Assembly (NCBI GenBank): GCA_937927845.1
Contig: CALFXE010000234.1
Span: forward strand, 62,001 to 126,000
Length of the DNA: 64,000 nucleotides
Origin: an uncultured Paludibacter sp.
GTDB taxonomy: Bacteria; Bacteroidota; Bacteroidia; Bacteroidales; Paludibacteraceae
Reading direction: 5' to 3'
The notes beneath the pieces were generated by a model, which saw only the letters and a list, made by a program, of their open reading frames with translations, was not told the DNA's origin and ran no database searches. Both the position numbers and the translations under genes were made by a program. Positions 8,219 through 17,452 of this stretch are shown piece by piece. Numbering within the stretch: the first letter of the stretch is position 1; the number at the start of each line of letters is the position of its first letter.

Positions 8219-10597
8219 TTAAAAAGTCTGTTCTGATATAAGTTGTGTTCCGTCTTCGCTGTAAAACTGACAGATAAAAGACGTATCACCAACCAAATCA
8301 TCATTTGTTATGTTAATACTCGCACCTGCATGAGCGTGATAAGCATTCCAAATGCTGTCTCCTGCTTCGTTAATCGAAATACGCGTCCACACAAAGCGAG
8401 CGATATTAACAGTTTCCGTTACGTCTTCGTCATCGTAATATATTTTAAGTCCTAAAGTTGCTTCGTAGGGTACATTTTCTCTGTACGTGTCGTAGCCGGG
8501 TGTAGTGTATTTGTCGATGCGGAGGGAGCGTTTGGCGTTGATTTCTTCTATCCTCTCCTCTGTTTCCCCCGCCCACTCGGACAAGTCATAGGATGAGCCG
8601 CCTGTGCTGACAAACGATATACGCCCACCGATAATTCCCTGATCCAAATCAAAATAAGTCAGTCCATCGCCGGAAGATATCACGCCTGTTCTGATAAGCC
8701 TCCCATTGATGGTTGTTTGTCCGTAAGTAAGCGATATGCCACGTACCCCTGCAAGTGGAGCATGCAGAATACCTATCAGAAAGAACCAATACGAAGCGTC
8801 AGAATCAAATTTAATTGCCACATCTGACATGTGGATATCACCTGTATTTGTTGTCTTGGAACACCGGGCATAAATGTAAAGTGCTTTACTTTGATTTGCA
8901 CCTGTAACGGTTGTATTTCCCGATGCTATTATCCACTGCGGAACACTGTTTTCATCCAACGAAAAATGCACAAGCATTCCGGCACTCCAGTAAAGCGATT
9001 GTGGGTTGCCGTTGTAATTAGGCTGTAAAAGACAACTAAGTTGAAATTGCTGCGATTTTGCACCAACCGATAACATACTGGTCTCAATGGAAAGGGGGCG
9101 GATATTCTCCGGGTCAAAATAACCATCCGGATCAAACACCATATCTTTAAGTTCACGTGTTCGCTGGTAGGCGGCTATACCTCTTTTTTTGTTTATCTCA
9201 CGCGATACAATCACCTCATCACGGAGTGATTTTATATTTCCATCTATACGCTGAATAACCGTGCGAGTAACTGTATTTGACAGGTCAATCTGAAGAACAT
9301 ATTCTTCACGTATTCCTTTTTGAAGTTTTATAATTCTTATATGCTCATTCACTCCCAAATCGGGATCATAGACTTTAACCGTATCGGCGCACTGGATAAC
9401 AGGCACATTCTGTTTTGCATATATTTCTGAAAAGCGTACACGATAATCAACCTTAGCTGTATCATTATCCGCAAGGTATTCTTCAGCTTTGGAGAGAAGT
9501 TCCTCCTGTGCGGCATCGACATAAACTTGCGGCATTGCAATATCCAAAAGAACATACTTATCAGTGGGTGCAGGTTTTAAAACATCGGTTGGCAGCACAA
9601 AATCTTCATCCTGAGTATTAAGTATTATTTTGAATGTCTGCGTGGCATGTTTATAGGACTCTATCTCAAAATCGTAGCCGGCACACTCGCCGGTTAGAAA
9701 ATGAACTTTTGCGGGTACTCCGGGCAGCAGGTGTGTATTAACATCAAAATCCAATGCCGAATCCGAAAAAGTGAGTTTATCGGTTACTCCCGTTACAATG
9801 CCGGCGCCAAGAAGTGACAAGCGGGGATATACCTCATCAAAGGTTTTAGCCTTTTCAATGACACCATAAGCGGATATGTTATCGGATTCAATATAGGTAT
9901 CGGGTGCGGGTATAAGCAGTCGTGAAGATCCCTCGCGATACGATGATGCTATATTTTTATCAGAACCGAAGGGATAAAGCCGCGTTACAACGTCCTGTGA
10001 TGATACGGAGGTTCTCTCAATATCGTATGCGGTGGAGCCATATTCAAGTGTCAGCTCTCTTTGAGTTGATATCTTATCAAGATAAACGGTTTTACTGATT
10101 ACATGAAACTCGGTATCAAACTCGGAAGCTATTTTTTCAAGTACTCCCATGCAGCTTTCATTACTGAATGACAGTGTTTTGTATTCACCATCCAACACAC
10201 TCCCTTTTGACCACCCTGAAGAAACACGATTCATATTTTCAATCAACAAATCTATAAAAGTGTCGGGGGTACCGGTTAAAGAAAATTCTCCCTGCAGCGG
10301 AGTGGGTGTATTGTCAAAGAGCATATACATAACCTTTAGCATCTCATATTTCGGATGCTGAAAGACCGCATTATATTGAAAAAGTTTTGATGACAGCTTT
10401 TTAACCGAAGGCAATTTGTTGAGGGTATATTGAACTCCGCCATATGTTATGTAATCACCGACTGAGAACTCCTCATATCGATTCAAATCGAATACAAGTG
10501 TTACATGGTGATCTCCCATAAGCACCTCAACATAGGTTGAAGACACTTGCGGCTCAACATCTGTCAACTTCTCACTATTTCTAAAAATACTAATCAT
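8219..10597 (-). CDS. Tail-tip protein, prophage tail endopeptidase-like
   Basis: 792 aa. The N-terminal 400 residues (GDYITYGGVQYTLNKLPSV, then KTVYLDKI, then RLYPFGSDKNI) resemble the tail-associated proteins that follow the distal tail protein in siphophage-type tails. The segment near residue 480, ISREINKKRG-like, opens a helical linker before a C-terminal beta-rich part. It overlaps the 145-aa distal tail gene by 8 bp, so the two are coupled. A spacer at 44607-44636 matches 8357-8386 in this gene. An enzymatic role is not shown by any motif I can name. Confidence 0.7.
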   Translation of the reverse strand: MISIFRNSEKLTDVEPQVSSTYVEVLMGDHHVTLVFDLNRYEEFSVGDYITYGGVQYTLNKLPSVKKLSSKLFQYNAVFQHPKYEMLKVMYMLFDNTPTPLQGEFSLTGTPDTFIDLLIENMNRVSSGWSKGSVLDGEYKTLSFSNESCMGVLEKIASEFDTEFHVISKTVYLDKISTQRELTLEYGSTAYDIERTSVSSQDVVTRLYPFGSDKNIASSYREGSSRLLIPAPDTYIESDNISAYGVIEKAKTFDEVYPRLSLLGAGIVTGVTDKLTFSDSALDFDVNTHLLPGVPAKVHFLTGECAGYDFEIESYKHATQTFKIILNTQDEDFVLPTDVLKPAPTDKYVLLDIAMPQVYVDAAQEELLSKAEEYLADNDTAKVDYRVRFSEIYAKQNVPVIQCADTVKVYDPDLGVNEHIRIIKLQKGIREEYVLQIDLSNTVTRTVIQRIDGNIKSLRDEVIVSREINKKRGIAAYQRTRELKDMVFDPDGYFDPENIRPLSIETSMLSVGAKSQQFQLSCLLQPNYNGNPQSLYWSAGMLVHFSLDENSVPQWIIASGNTTVTGANQSKALYIYARCSKTTNTGDIHMSDVAIKFDSDASYWFFLIGILHAPLAGVRGISLTYGQTTINGRLIRTGVISSGDGLTYFDLDQGIIGGRISFVSTGGSSYDLSEWAGETEERIEEINAKRSLRIDKYTTPGYDTYRENVPYEATLGLKIYYDDEDVTETVNIARFVWTRISINEAGDSIWNAYHAHAGASINITNDDLVGDTSFICQFYSEDGTQLISEQTF

Positions 10598-11027
10598 ACT
10601 GCCTTGATGTAGGATTGGGTTCTAATAATGATATTTCATAAACGGCCACGGGCGTTCCGTTTTTGAGCGATCTTGATTTTGACACACATTTTGCACCTTC
10701 ATAAAGAAGATTAACCGTAACACCCAAATCGGCGATATAAAGTGAAAATGTGCCGGGTTTGTCAATCAGTGTGATAAATGAGTTGTACCTCGTCCAGAAC
10801 TGGGCGTGAGATGAAGCAGCTATCGCAATATTTATCTTGAATCGTTTTGCGTTATATCTCAATGGCGAGGTTGTGTCCGCGCTAATCCCATTTTGATCGG
10901 AATAATCGTATTCTAAGCGTTTTTTAGGCTCAGGTGGAGACAGTATATCCAAATAGCTTCCTTTTAAAAGCATAACTCCCATTGTCTGATAAATATCAGT
11001 TGTGTCTATTATCCAAAGTCCGTTCAT
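10590..11027 (-). CDS. Distal tail protein (Dit-like)
   Basis: 145 aa, beginning MNGLWIIDTTDIYQTMGV. Its size, its place between tape measure and tail-tip protein, and the pattern of a compact beta-rich protein with a conserved WTRYNSFITLIDKPGT stretch suggest the ring protein that joins tube and tip. The array spacer at 42457-42486 matches 10879-10908 in this gene with two mismatches. Function is inferred mainly from order. Confidence 0.6.
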   Translation of the reverse strand: MNGLWIIDTTDIYQTMGVMLLKGSYLDILSPPEPKKRLEYDYSDQNGISADTTSPLRYNAKRFKINIAIAASSHAQFWTRYNSFITLIDKPGTFSLYIADLGVTVNLLYEGAKCVSKSRSLKNGTPVAVYEISLLEPNPTSRQYD

Positions 11028-11045
11028 TTTATTGATATTTAAAAG

Positions 11046-14000
11046 CTATTTAACCTCAATTCCATTCTGCTTTAAATACTGTATATTACTGTCTATTCTT
11101 TCGAGCAAACGGCAATATTCGGTATTGTCCTTTATCCGTTCCATGGTTGCAAAAATACGAGTCATGGATTCCGCTGTATTTTTATTTTGCGACAGTATCG
11201 TAGCAACATTCAATCGCATGGCGTTTAACTGTCCAACCAATGCACTACCTGTTTGCTCACTCATTGAAGCCACATCGCCCTTTATACCACCTTTTGTCTT
11301 GTCCTCTGTCAAATCGCCCGCGAAAATTCCACCAAGTACATTATTTGCCGCTTCAAACGCCTTGTAATACTGCAAACCAAGAGATTCAACAGAGCGTCTA
11401 AACCTGTCAGCTTCCGCTTTTGAAAGCCCGCCACCGCTTTCCATATCATCTGCAAAAATGTCGACTATATTCTGAAGAGGTTTTTCAAGATATCTGAGTT
11501 TGAGAGCATTCATAACTGCGCGCTTCAGCACATTGTCGATAACACCACCCATTGCTTCGGCTGCCGATTCCCCGCGTGAGAAGGCATCAACGAGCGACTG
11601 TGCCAGCTCTTCAGCCAGATCCTTAGCTGATGTTTGCGCAATGCTTTCAGTTATATTGTCAACAATATCTTCCATTTGAGCTTTTAGCTCATCTATTTGC
11701 GCTTTCCATTCAGCTATGGCGGCAGCATCCTGTTTTTTCTTTTTCTTTTGCTCCTCAAGCTCAATCAGCTTATAATACTCCCCAACCCGTTGCTGAAGAC
11801 TGGCTATCTGTTCACGCTGTTTTTTGTAAGCATCAGTACCTAACGCCTTATCAACAGAGCGTTGAAGTTTTTCATAGGATCGTGCAAGATCGTCCAGATT
11901 AGCCTTGTGCTTTTTTTGTGCTTTTTCGATATCCTTTGATTTTTTATCAAATAGTTTAAAAGCATTAACCAGCAACTCGATAGATCCCTGAATTATCTGA
12001 ACCGGGTTACCCGATGCGATACCCATCGCAAGGTTAGCGGCACCGGAAACCATACCTATTACTTCATCAGCGGTTTTCTTTTCTTCCTCCGTTAGCAGCC
12101 CCAGCTGATCCAATCCCTCAACAGCCGTTTGCAATATATCACGCACACCGGCAAGAGACGTTCCGGCGGCAGCGGCTGCTGTGGTCATAGCAAGGTTGGC
12201 AGCATCTTCAAGCTTTGCCAGCTCCGCAATACCTGCACCGGTGGAGCGAGCGGTCTCTATTTTATCTTTTGCCGCCTTGTACTCCTTAAGCCCGTTTATA
12301 AGATTTTGAAAAGGGTTGTTTGTATATCCACGTTCTACGCCTGCCGAATTTATACTGTCTAAAATCTCACGGGCTTTTTCTTTTGATATTTTGCCGGCTG
12401 CCAATTCCGCTTCTACACGTTTTTTGATTAGGTCTATCAGCTTTTCGGTAGACTCTTTGGATATTTGCAGTCTTTCGTTAGTTGCCAGTTTGTAAGCCTC
12501 CGATTCCGTGATAAGCGATGAGGTTGCCTGCGAAACTTTTTCGTCACGTTCTTTTTCGAGTAACCCGGCATATTCATCAAGTCCTGCCTCACGCGCCTTT
12601 TTGATCTGCTCCTCGTAATCGTTTTCAATTTTAACACGTGAATCGGCGGCCTCACGCGCCAGACGCTTCATGTCATTTTGATAATCCTCTTCGGTCTTTT
12701 TACGTTTTGCATTAAATGCATCCGTCAGCTCCTGTATTGCGTTCTGACTTTCCTCTGCAAGCTTCGGATCTATCTCGGCAATTGTTGTGACCGCTTTAAA
12801 TCCTTTTTTATCCTTATTTGAGGCATTATATTTCTCTACTATATCCTGCTCCTTTTCTTTGATTTTGTCGAGTTCCGCATCCCTTTCACGGTCAATGGCG
12901 GAAAGTGTTTTTTGAAGATTGTCCTCACGCTGCTGAAACAGGAGATCGGATGTTTGACGGTTGATATCCAGGAGCTGCTTCTGAATGTCTTTGGCGGCGT
13001 TGTATTCTTCTTTTTTATTCTTTTTATTTCCACCGGTTATCTTGTCAACCTGTTTTTGAAGAGTGTTAATCTCATCAAGCTGTTTCTTATACTCCGAAGG
13101 ATTCGATAATTCCTTGAGTTTTTCTCTCTTTTTTGCAATTGCATCTTCAAGCGCGCCTACTGTACCATCGCTATACCCCTTAACCGCGGAGATACCGGCA
13201 TTTGTTAATATACTCAAGCCCTCCTCCTCCGCTCTCCGTGCATTTTCAAGAAATCCAGTTATTTTTTCCTCGGAGTCTTTAAGATTTTTCTCCGCTCTTT
13301 CCCACTCACTATTCTTAACTAAAATAGTACCCTTCCTTTTAACCCCATAGCCATCTGTATACGTACCTTTTTTACTTACGTAAATTTTGGAAACGCTATC
13401 TAACTTTTGTTGTGCCTCAATAAGATTCTTAACCTCTTCCGTTGCCTGTTGTGTAAATACAGCTGATTTTGCCTTAGCAATTTGTGCCTGTATAAACTTA
13501 TCTTTATTTCGGATAAGCAGGTTCTCCGCATCAGCGACACCATTGATTGCAACACCCAAATCCTCAAATACTTTCTTATTCTGCTCAATAAATTTTTCTT
13601 TCTTTTGCATATCATCGCCCAGTCTCGAATACTTGGATGATAATTCCTCTATTACCGATATGGGCTGTTTTGCACCCTCAGAGAGTGTATCTGAAAACTC
13701 TTTTTGTGCTTTTTTTGCTTCGCGAGACTTTTTTGTAAAGCTTATTAAAGCTGCTCCCAGTAAAGAAATACCTCCAATCAACCAACCTATGCCGGGGATA
13801 GATGCAATTGCGGCGCCCACCAACTTGAAGGAGCCGGCAAGCCCCAGGTTAGCCTTTGCACCTGTTGCCGCTGCCGTTGTTTGTGCACCCGTCACAACCG
13901 TATTGGCCGCTTCGGCAGCTGCTGCAGCACCGGTTGCAGTTGCATTTGCCTTTTTAGCTGCCGTATTTGCCGATGTGGCAGCCGTTTCACCCGTTTGGGT

Positions 14001-14753
14001 TGTAGCAGCTTTAGCAACTAAACCTGTCCACCACTGCTTAGCTTTTCCAAGCAACACCACAGAGAAATAAGAGTCTTTATTAAGTGTTTCGGCCACCTGC
14101 TGCAACCCTATTGTAATTGCCATTACGGCTTGCAAACGTGTTTGTATACGTGTTAATTCTTCATTTTCTGCACCAAAGAGTGCAGCTGTTCCAACGGCGG
14201 CACTCATCGCACCGGCAAGACCCGATACTCCCGATGCAACTCCCTTGAAGCCCTTTTCATCATCAGCAAGAATACGAACCTGCATATTCGTATCACCCAT
14301 CTGATCACTCAAACGTCCCAGCTCATCAGCCATAAGCCTGTACTCCTCAGTTCCACGCTTACCTTGCATTTCAAGCTTTGCAAGTCCGTCTTTTAATTCC
14401 ATGATTTGAGTTCTAAGGCGTGCATGTGATGCGGCTGTTGACTCAACCTTTTTTTCAAGATCAGATAGAATATTTTTTTCTTCCTCTAATGCTTTTTTTG
14501 CGGCAGAAAGTTCATCGGCAAAGTAATTCCGCTGCTTACCGGGAGCGGCTGTGTCATATGATTTTTGGAGTTTTTTCAAATCGGCTTCGACCTGAGCAAT
14601 GTTGGACTTCGTCTCCTTGATTCTTTGTCGCGTTTGCTCTACAGCCTCCTTACCGGCATCGGCAACGCTGTCGAGTGCCTTTTTTGTTTTTGGCGCCTGC
14701 TCATCAACATTTCCGCCGATAATAAAATCAATATTTACAGGATCGAGACTCAT
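11046..14753 (-). CDS. Tail tape measure protein
   Basis: 1,235 aa, the longest gene of the prophage, as usual for a tape measure. The N-terminal 180 residues are coiled coil, residues 180-350 hold Ala/Gly-rich hydrophobic stretches (GVSGLAGAMSAAVGTAALFG and IPGIGWLIGGISLLGAAL), and more coiled coil follows with many Lys and Glu. It sets tail length and is threaded into the host envelope at injection. Its ATG overlaps the stop of the second frame of the tail chaperone (ATGA at 14750-14753), the standard chaperone-to-tape-measure arrangement. Confidence 0.9.
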   Translation of the reverse strand: MSLDPVNIDFIIGGNVDEQAPKTKKALDSVADAGKEAVEQTRQRIKETKSNIAQVEADLKKLQKSYDTAAPGKQRNYFADELSAAKKALEEEKNILSDLEKKVESTAASHARLRTQIMELKDGLAKLEMQGKRGTEEYRLMADELGRLSDQMGDTNMQVRILADDEKGFKGVASGVSGLAGAMSAAVGTAALFGAENEELTRIQTRLQAVMAITIGLQQVAETLNKDSYFSVVLLGKAKQWWTGLVAKAATTQTGETAATSANTAAKKANATATGAAAAAEAANTVVTGAQTTAAATGAKANLGLAGSFKLVGAAIASIPGIGWLIGGISLLGAALISFTKKSREAKKAQKEFSDTLSEGAKQPISVIEELSSKYSRLGDDMQKKEKFIEQNKKVFEDLGVAINGVADAENLLIRNKDKFIQAQIAKAKSAVFTQQATEEVKNLIEAQQKLDSVSKIYVSKKGTYTDGYGVKRKGTILVKNSEWERAEKNLKDSEEKITGFLENARRAEEEGLSILTNAGISAVKGYSDGTVGALEDAIAKKREKLKELSNPSEYKKQLDEINTLQKQVDKITGGNKKNKKEEYNAAKDIQKQLLDINRQTSDLLFQQREDNLQKTLSAIDRERDAELDKIKEKEQDIVEKYNASNKDKKGFKAVTTIAEIDPKLAEESQNAIQELTDAFNAKRKKTEEDYQNDMKRLAREAADSRVKIENDYEEQIKKAREAGLDEYAGLLEKERDEKVSQATSSLITESEAYKLATNERLQISKESTEKLIDLIKKRVEAELAAGKISKEKAREILDSINSAGVERGYTNNPFQNLINGLKEYKAAKDKIETARSTGAGIAELAKLEDAANLAMTTAAAAAGTSLAGVRDILQTAVEGLDQLGLLTEEEKKTADEVIGMVSGAANLAMGIASGNPVQIIQGSIELLVNAFKLFDKKSKDIEKAQKKHKANLDDLARSYEKLQRSVDKALGTDAYKKQREQIASLQQRVGEYYKLIELEEQKKKKKQDAAAIAEWKAQIDELKAQMEDIVDNITESIAQTSAKDLAEELAQSLVDAFSRGESAAEAMGGVIDNVLKRAVMNALKLRYLEKPLQNIVDIFADDMESGGGLSKAEADRFRRSVESLGLQYYKAFEAANNVLGGIFAGDLTEDKTKGGIKGDVASMSEQTGSALVGQLNAMRLNVATILSQNKNTAESMTRIFATMERIKDNTEYCRLLERIDSNIQYLKQNGIEVK

Positions 14754-15037
14754 ATAAGTAAGTTTATTTGCTCATCCCAGCTATCGGGACCTATTACATT
14801 ATTCTTTTTTCTGACATCACGGGGCGCATCGGCAAGTTTCATTTGCAGAACCATCCACGATTCTCCCCACAGTATGTATTTGTGCGACCAACCTGTTACT
14901 TTCTGTATGCTCCAGATCAGTCCGAAGAGGCTATGGGAGCTTTCGCTCGTTAACTCCTCTTTATCTTTTTTTGGCTCAAATTCATCGGCGATGTCACTTT
15001 CATCGTCGACAGTAATTTGATAATAGTCATAAAAGGC
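14750..15037 (-). CDS. Tail chaperone second frame (T-like extension)
   Basis: An open frame without its own start runs from 15037 to the stop at 14750, -1 relative to the upstream gene. It reads AFYDYYQITVDDESDIADEF, then EPKKDKEEL, and later LFGLIWSIQKVTGWSHKY and WMVLQMKLADAPRD. It looks more like real protein than the overlapping end of the upstream frame. A slippery A AAA AAG lies at 14971-14965 in the upstream frame, the heptamer of strong -1 frameshifting, and tail chaperones commonly use such a shift. However, an acidic sequence resembling true coding begins earlier, near 15037, so a one-base deletion near 15035-15040 is also possible. Confidence 0.65.
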   Translation of the reverse strand, partial: AFYDYYQITVDDESDIADEFEPKKDKEELTSESSHSLFGLIWSIQKVTGWSHKYILWGESWMVLQMKLADAPRDVRKKNNVIGPDSWDEQINLLI

Positions 15038-15468
15038 TCAAGCCTCCCATAGATCACAAGCCACATTACCAGCTCCTGAAGCTGTTCAACTGTCAACACC
15101 TTCATTAAATAGCGTGAAAGCGAGGTGCGAAATAACTTTATTTTCCATCGGGAGTTCAAAAGACACGCACTGACGGCTTTTACCACAGCCCGCCTGTTTG
15201 ATTCTATTGCTTTTAATCCTACACTTACCGCAGATGCACCCATCTGCTCAATTACCTGTTTCGCATCATCACCTACATTCAAATCTTCGGCATCGTCCCA
15301 TCCGGGTATTTCAGAAAGATAAACCAGCGTTCCCAGTCGAAGCTGCTTTACCACAATGCGAAGCTTCTTTTTGCCAAATATCCTAAATAAAAAAGGCGCC
15401 GGTATGTGGAATGCTGCGCCCCTGTCGAGCAGCGCATGAGCTGCTGCCTGTTCAATGTGTTTATCCAT
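14950..15468 (-). CDS. Tail assembly chaperone
   Basis: I chose ATG 15468 (MDKHIEQAAAHALLDRGAAF); an upstream ATG at 15513 would add an unlikely leader. The 172-aa product has a helical core (VVKQLRLGTLVYLSEIPG, later LTVEQLQELVMWLVIYGRLE). It lies between the tail tube and tape measure genes, where phages encode the G and G-T chaperones that coat the tape measure. The last 30 residues (PFMTIIKLLSTMKV...) look out of frame, while the -1 frame continues sensibly. Either programmed frameshifting at 14971-14965 makes a longer form, or a recent one-base deletion has shifted the end. Confidence 0.75.
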   Translation of the reverse strand: MDKHIEQAAAHALLDRGAAFHIPAPFLFRIFGKKKLRIVVKQLRLGTLVYLSEIPGWDDAEDLNVGDDAKQVIEQMGASAVSVGLKAIESNRRAVVKAVSACLLNSRWKIKLFRTSLSRYLMKVLTVEQLQELVMWLVIYGRLEPFMTIIKLLSTMKVTSPMNLSQKKIKRS

Positions 15469-15527
15469 TCCCGTGTTTTTTAATGATGCGGACCGCATTA
15501 ACGCAGTCCGCAATCACGTTAAATTTC

Positions 15528-16025
15528 TTAACCTATTTTTATCGGCTTAACACCTGCTTTGGTCGGTTGTAGTACTGTTCCGCTAACCATAACTTGCGCA
15601 ATACCACTTTTTGTAAGTGTGTAACTGACGCGTGCTCTTAAGGACATTCTTGCAATTGTAATCGGTTTTCCGGCTTTCGGTGTAATCTTTACCGACTTTT
15701 CAACAATCGAAGCCGATACAGGAGCTTCCCATACCTTATCGGGAGCCGTACCTGTTGCCGTACCACCGAGAATTTTGACAAGATTATCTGGATCAAAATC
15801 AATAACTGCAAACTCAAGTGTTGTACGCCCTTTTGTAGGAACAACGATTACCGGATCTTCCACGTCTTCCACTTCGTGCTCGATGTTTTCTCCTTCCGCC
15901 TGTTCATACTTTGCCGTATCCTTGTATATTTGTCCTATGGATGCAAAGCTTGTGGCTACATCCCCATCAACGGCTATGTCTCCTATTTCTATTTTTGCGA
16001 GACCTGTTAAATACTTTTCTGCCAT
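15528..16025 (-). CDS. Major tail tube protein
   Basis: 165 aa, beginning MAEKYLTGLAKIEIGDIAV. Beta-rich with a DFDPDNLVKILGG stretch typical of Bacteroidetes tail tube proteins, and a C-terminal SYTLTKSGIAQVMVSGTVL strand pair. Size and position upstream of the tail chaperone fit the tube subunit. No separate sheath gene is seen, so the tail is probably long and non-contractile, unlike that of Mu. Confidence 0.75.
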   Translation of the reverse strand: MAEKYLTGLAKIEIGDIAVDGDVATSFASIGQIYKDTAKYEQAEGENIEHEVEDVEDPVIVVPTKGRTTLEFAVIDFDPDNLVKILGGTATGTAPDKVWEAPVSASIVEKSVKITPKAGKPITIARMSLRARVSYTLTKSGIAQVMVSGTVLQPTKAGVKPIKIG

Positions 16026-16068
16026 GTCTTAAATTTTTATATGCTTGTTAATAACTAAGTTTTATTCT

Positions 16069-16578
16069 CTACCGGTAAAACCGGATAATTTTATATGATA
16101 TAATCACCGCCAGCCCAACCCACAGCACCAACCCCGAGAACCAAAAGAAATCACGCTTTGATACCTCTATCGTGTGATTTTCTATCCGGGAACTGTCAAG
16201 TGTCTTTTCCTCTACTCTTTCCCTGAAGGGAATGTAAATCGTGTCACTTATGGTTTTAACCTTATACCTCATCGCATTACCAATCAATTTAAAATCGGAA
16301 AGCATTTTACCGGATTTCGCCTCACTAAGCTCCCTGATAAGAATGTTACTCATTGAATCACATTCCAATAAAGCCGTTAAGGTTACACTGTCCGATGGAT
16401 TGACAACAGGTACAAGTGTTTCACGTTCGATTATCTTCACGCTTTGATTTGTTGATGTACTAAGTGCAGGCGGTTGTGTACTCTTACATCCCGCCAATAC
16501 CACAGCAACCATCAGTAACTCAATTCTGAGTATTGGCAAGAGTTTTTGCCTCTTCTTTTTTTTGTTCCAGGTTGTCAT
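16069..16578 (-). CDS. Lipoprotein with C-terminal membrane segment, candidate u-spanin
   Basis: 169 aa. The N-terminus has a hydrophobic segment ending in a lipobox, LLMVAVVLAGCKS, and the C-terminus has a membrane helix, FFWFSGLVLWVGLAVIISY. An outer-membrane lipid anchor plus an inner-membrane helix in one chain is the design of unimolecular spanins, which fuse the two membranes at lysis. The start overlaps the previous gene by 59 bp in another frame. It sits beside an amidase and a membrane coiled-coil protein. The function is inferred from topology and context. Confidence 0.7.
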   Translation of the reverse strand: MTTWNKKKKRQKLLPILRIELLMVAVVLAGCKSTQPPALSTSTNQSVKIIERETLVPVVNPSDSVTLTALLECDSMSNILIRELSEAKSGKMLSDFKLIGNAMRYKVKTISDTIYIPFRERVEEKTLDSSRIENHTIEVSKRDFFWFSGLVLWVGLAVIISYKIIRFYR

Positions 16579-16870
16579 GATTAATATCCTTTAATATTTT
16601 AAGTATCTGCTTGTTGGTCGATGTCAGACCTCTTATGGTTGCTTCCATTTCGCCGATCTTTCTGCGCAGTGATGCCATTTCTTCTTCAAAGAACTTCTCG
16701 CGCTCTTCAAGAGATTTTCGCCAAATACCGGCAACACGTTCCAGGTTGTCAATCTCCGATTTCTGTGCGGCTGCCATACCCTGACGTTTCTGCGCCCTGA
16801 GCATAACTACCGTGGTAATAAAACCGCCGCCCAAGACCAAATTAAGAATAAGACTGATGTACTGTTCCAT
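16520..16870 (-). CDS. Membrane-anchored coiled-coil protein of the lysis cassette
   Basis: 116 aa. One N-terminal membrane helix (ISLILNLVLGGGFITTVVML) is followed by a charged coiled coil up to residue 90. This is the shape of an inner-membrane spanin or a small holin-like protein. It lies 16 bp downstream of the amidase gene and overlaps the lipoprotein gene. Since the next protein already resembles a complete spanin, this one could be the holin, but no holin family motif is visible. Confidence 0.65.
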   Translation of the reverse strand: MEQYISLILNLVLGGGFITTVVMLRAQKRQGMAAAQKSEIDNLERVAGIWRKSLEEREKFFEEEMASLRRKIGEMEATIRGLTSTNKQILKILKDINHDNLEQKKEEAKTLANTQN

Positions 16871-16886
16871 CGCTACTGTTTATTTG

Positions 16887-17348
16887 TCAGATACTCTTAT
16901 ATTCCTTTTTAGCATCAAAACACGGACACTGCTTTGTCCACTCGTCGGGTGTTATTTCTCCATCTCCGTTTTTATCCGGCGAGAGATCACGATGTCCCAC
17001 TATTTCAGCATCAGGATATACGGCTACCAACTCACGGAGCAGATTAACCAGTGCCTCCTTTTGCTGATCGGTACGCGTGTCACATGGTTTGCCCTTTGCA
17101 TCAATCCCGCCTTCGTAACAAATACCTATACTCTCCTTATTGAACCCTGTTACATGAGCACCCGCCATTTGCAGGGGGCGAAGCGGTACCCTGTACCCTG
17201 AACGGCGTACATAGAAGTGATAGCCGGCTGAATTGAATCCGCGCTCGCGATGATCACGCTCCATCTGTTCGGGAGTGTATTCATGCAATACGGATGTTGC
17301 CGAACAGTGTACGACTATTAAATTGATATTTCTTGATTTACGTGTCAT
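16887..17348 (-). CDS. N-acetylmuramoyl-L-alanine amidase (endolysin)
   Basis: 153 aa, amidase_2 (T7 lysozyme) fold. Zinc ligands are visible as His in IVVHCSAT, His in IVGHRDLSPD and Cys in KQCPCFD. An inserted DKNGDGEITPDEW is an EF-hand-like calcium loop, seen in Bacteroidetes amidases. There is no signal peptide, so a holin-type protein must release it. It leads the lysis cassette and cuts the peptide from the glycan strand of peptidoglycan. Confidence 0.92.
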   Translation of the reverse strand: MTRKSRNINLIVVHCSATSVLHEYTPEQMERDHRERGFNSAGYHFYVRRSGYRVPLRPLQMAGAHVTGFNKESIGICYEGGIDAKGKPCDTRTDQQKEALVNLLRELVAVYPDAEIVGHRDLSPDKNGDGEITPDEWTKQCPCFDAKKEYKSI

Positions 17349-17452
17349 TGTATGTTTTTTTTGTTAACTAAGTGAACGGGGTGATGCTGAATGCATCATC
17401 GTATCCCCGTTCACATCACACACGGGTTTTCTTATACCTTTTCTTAAAATTA

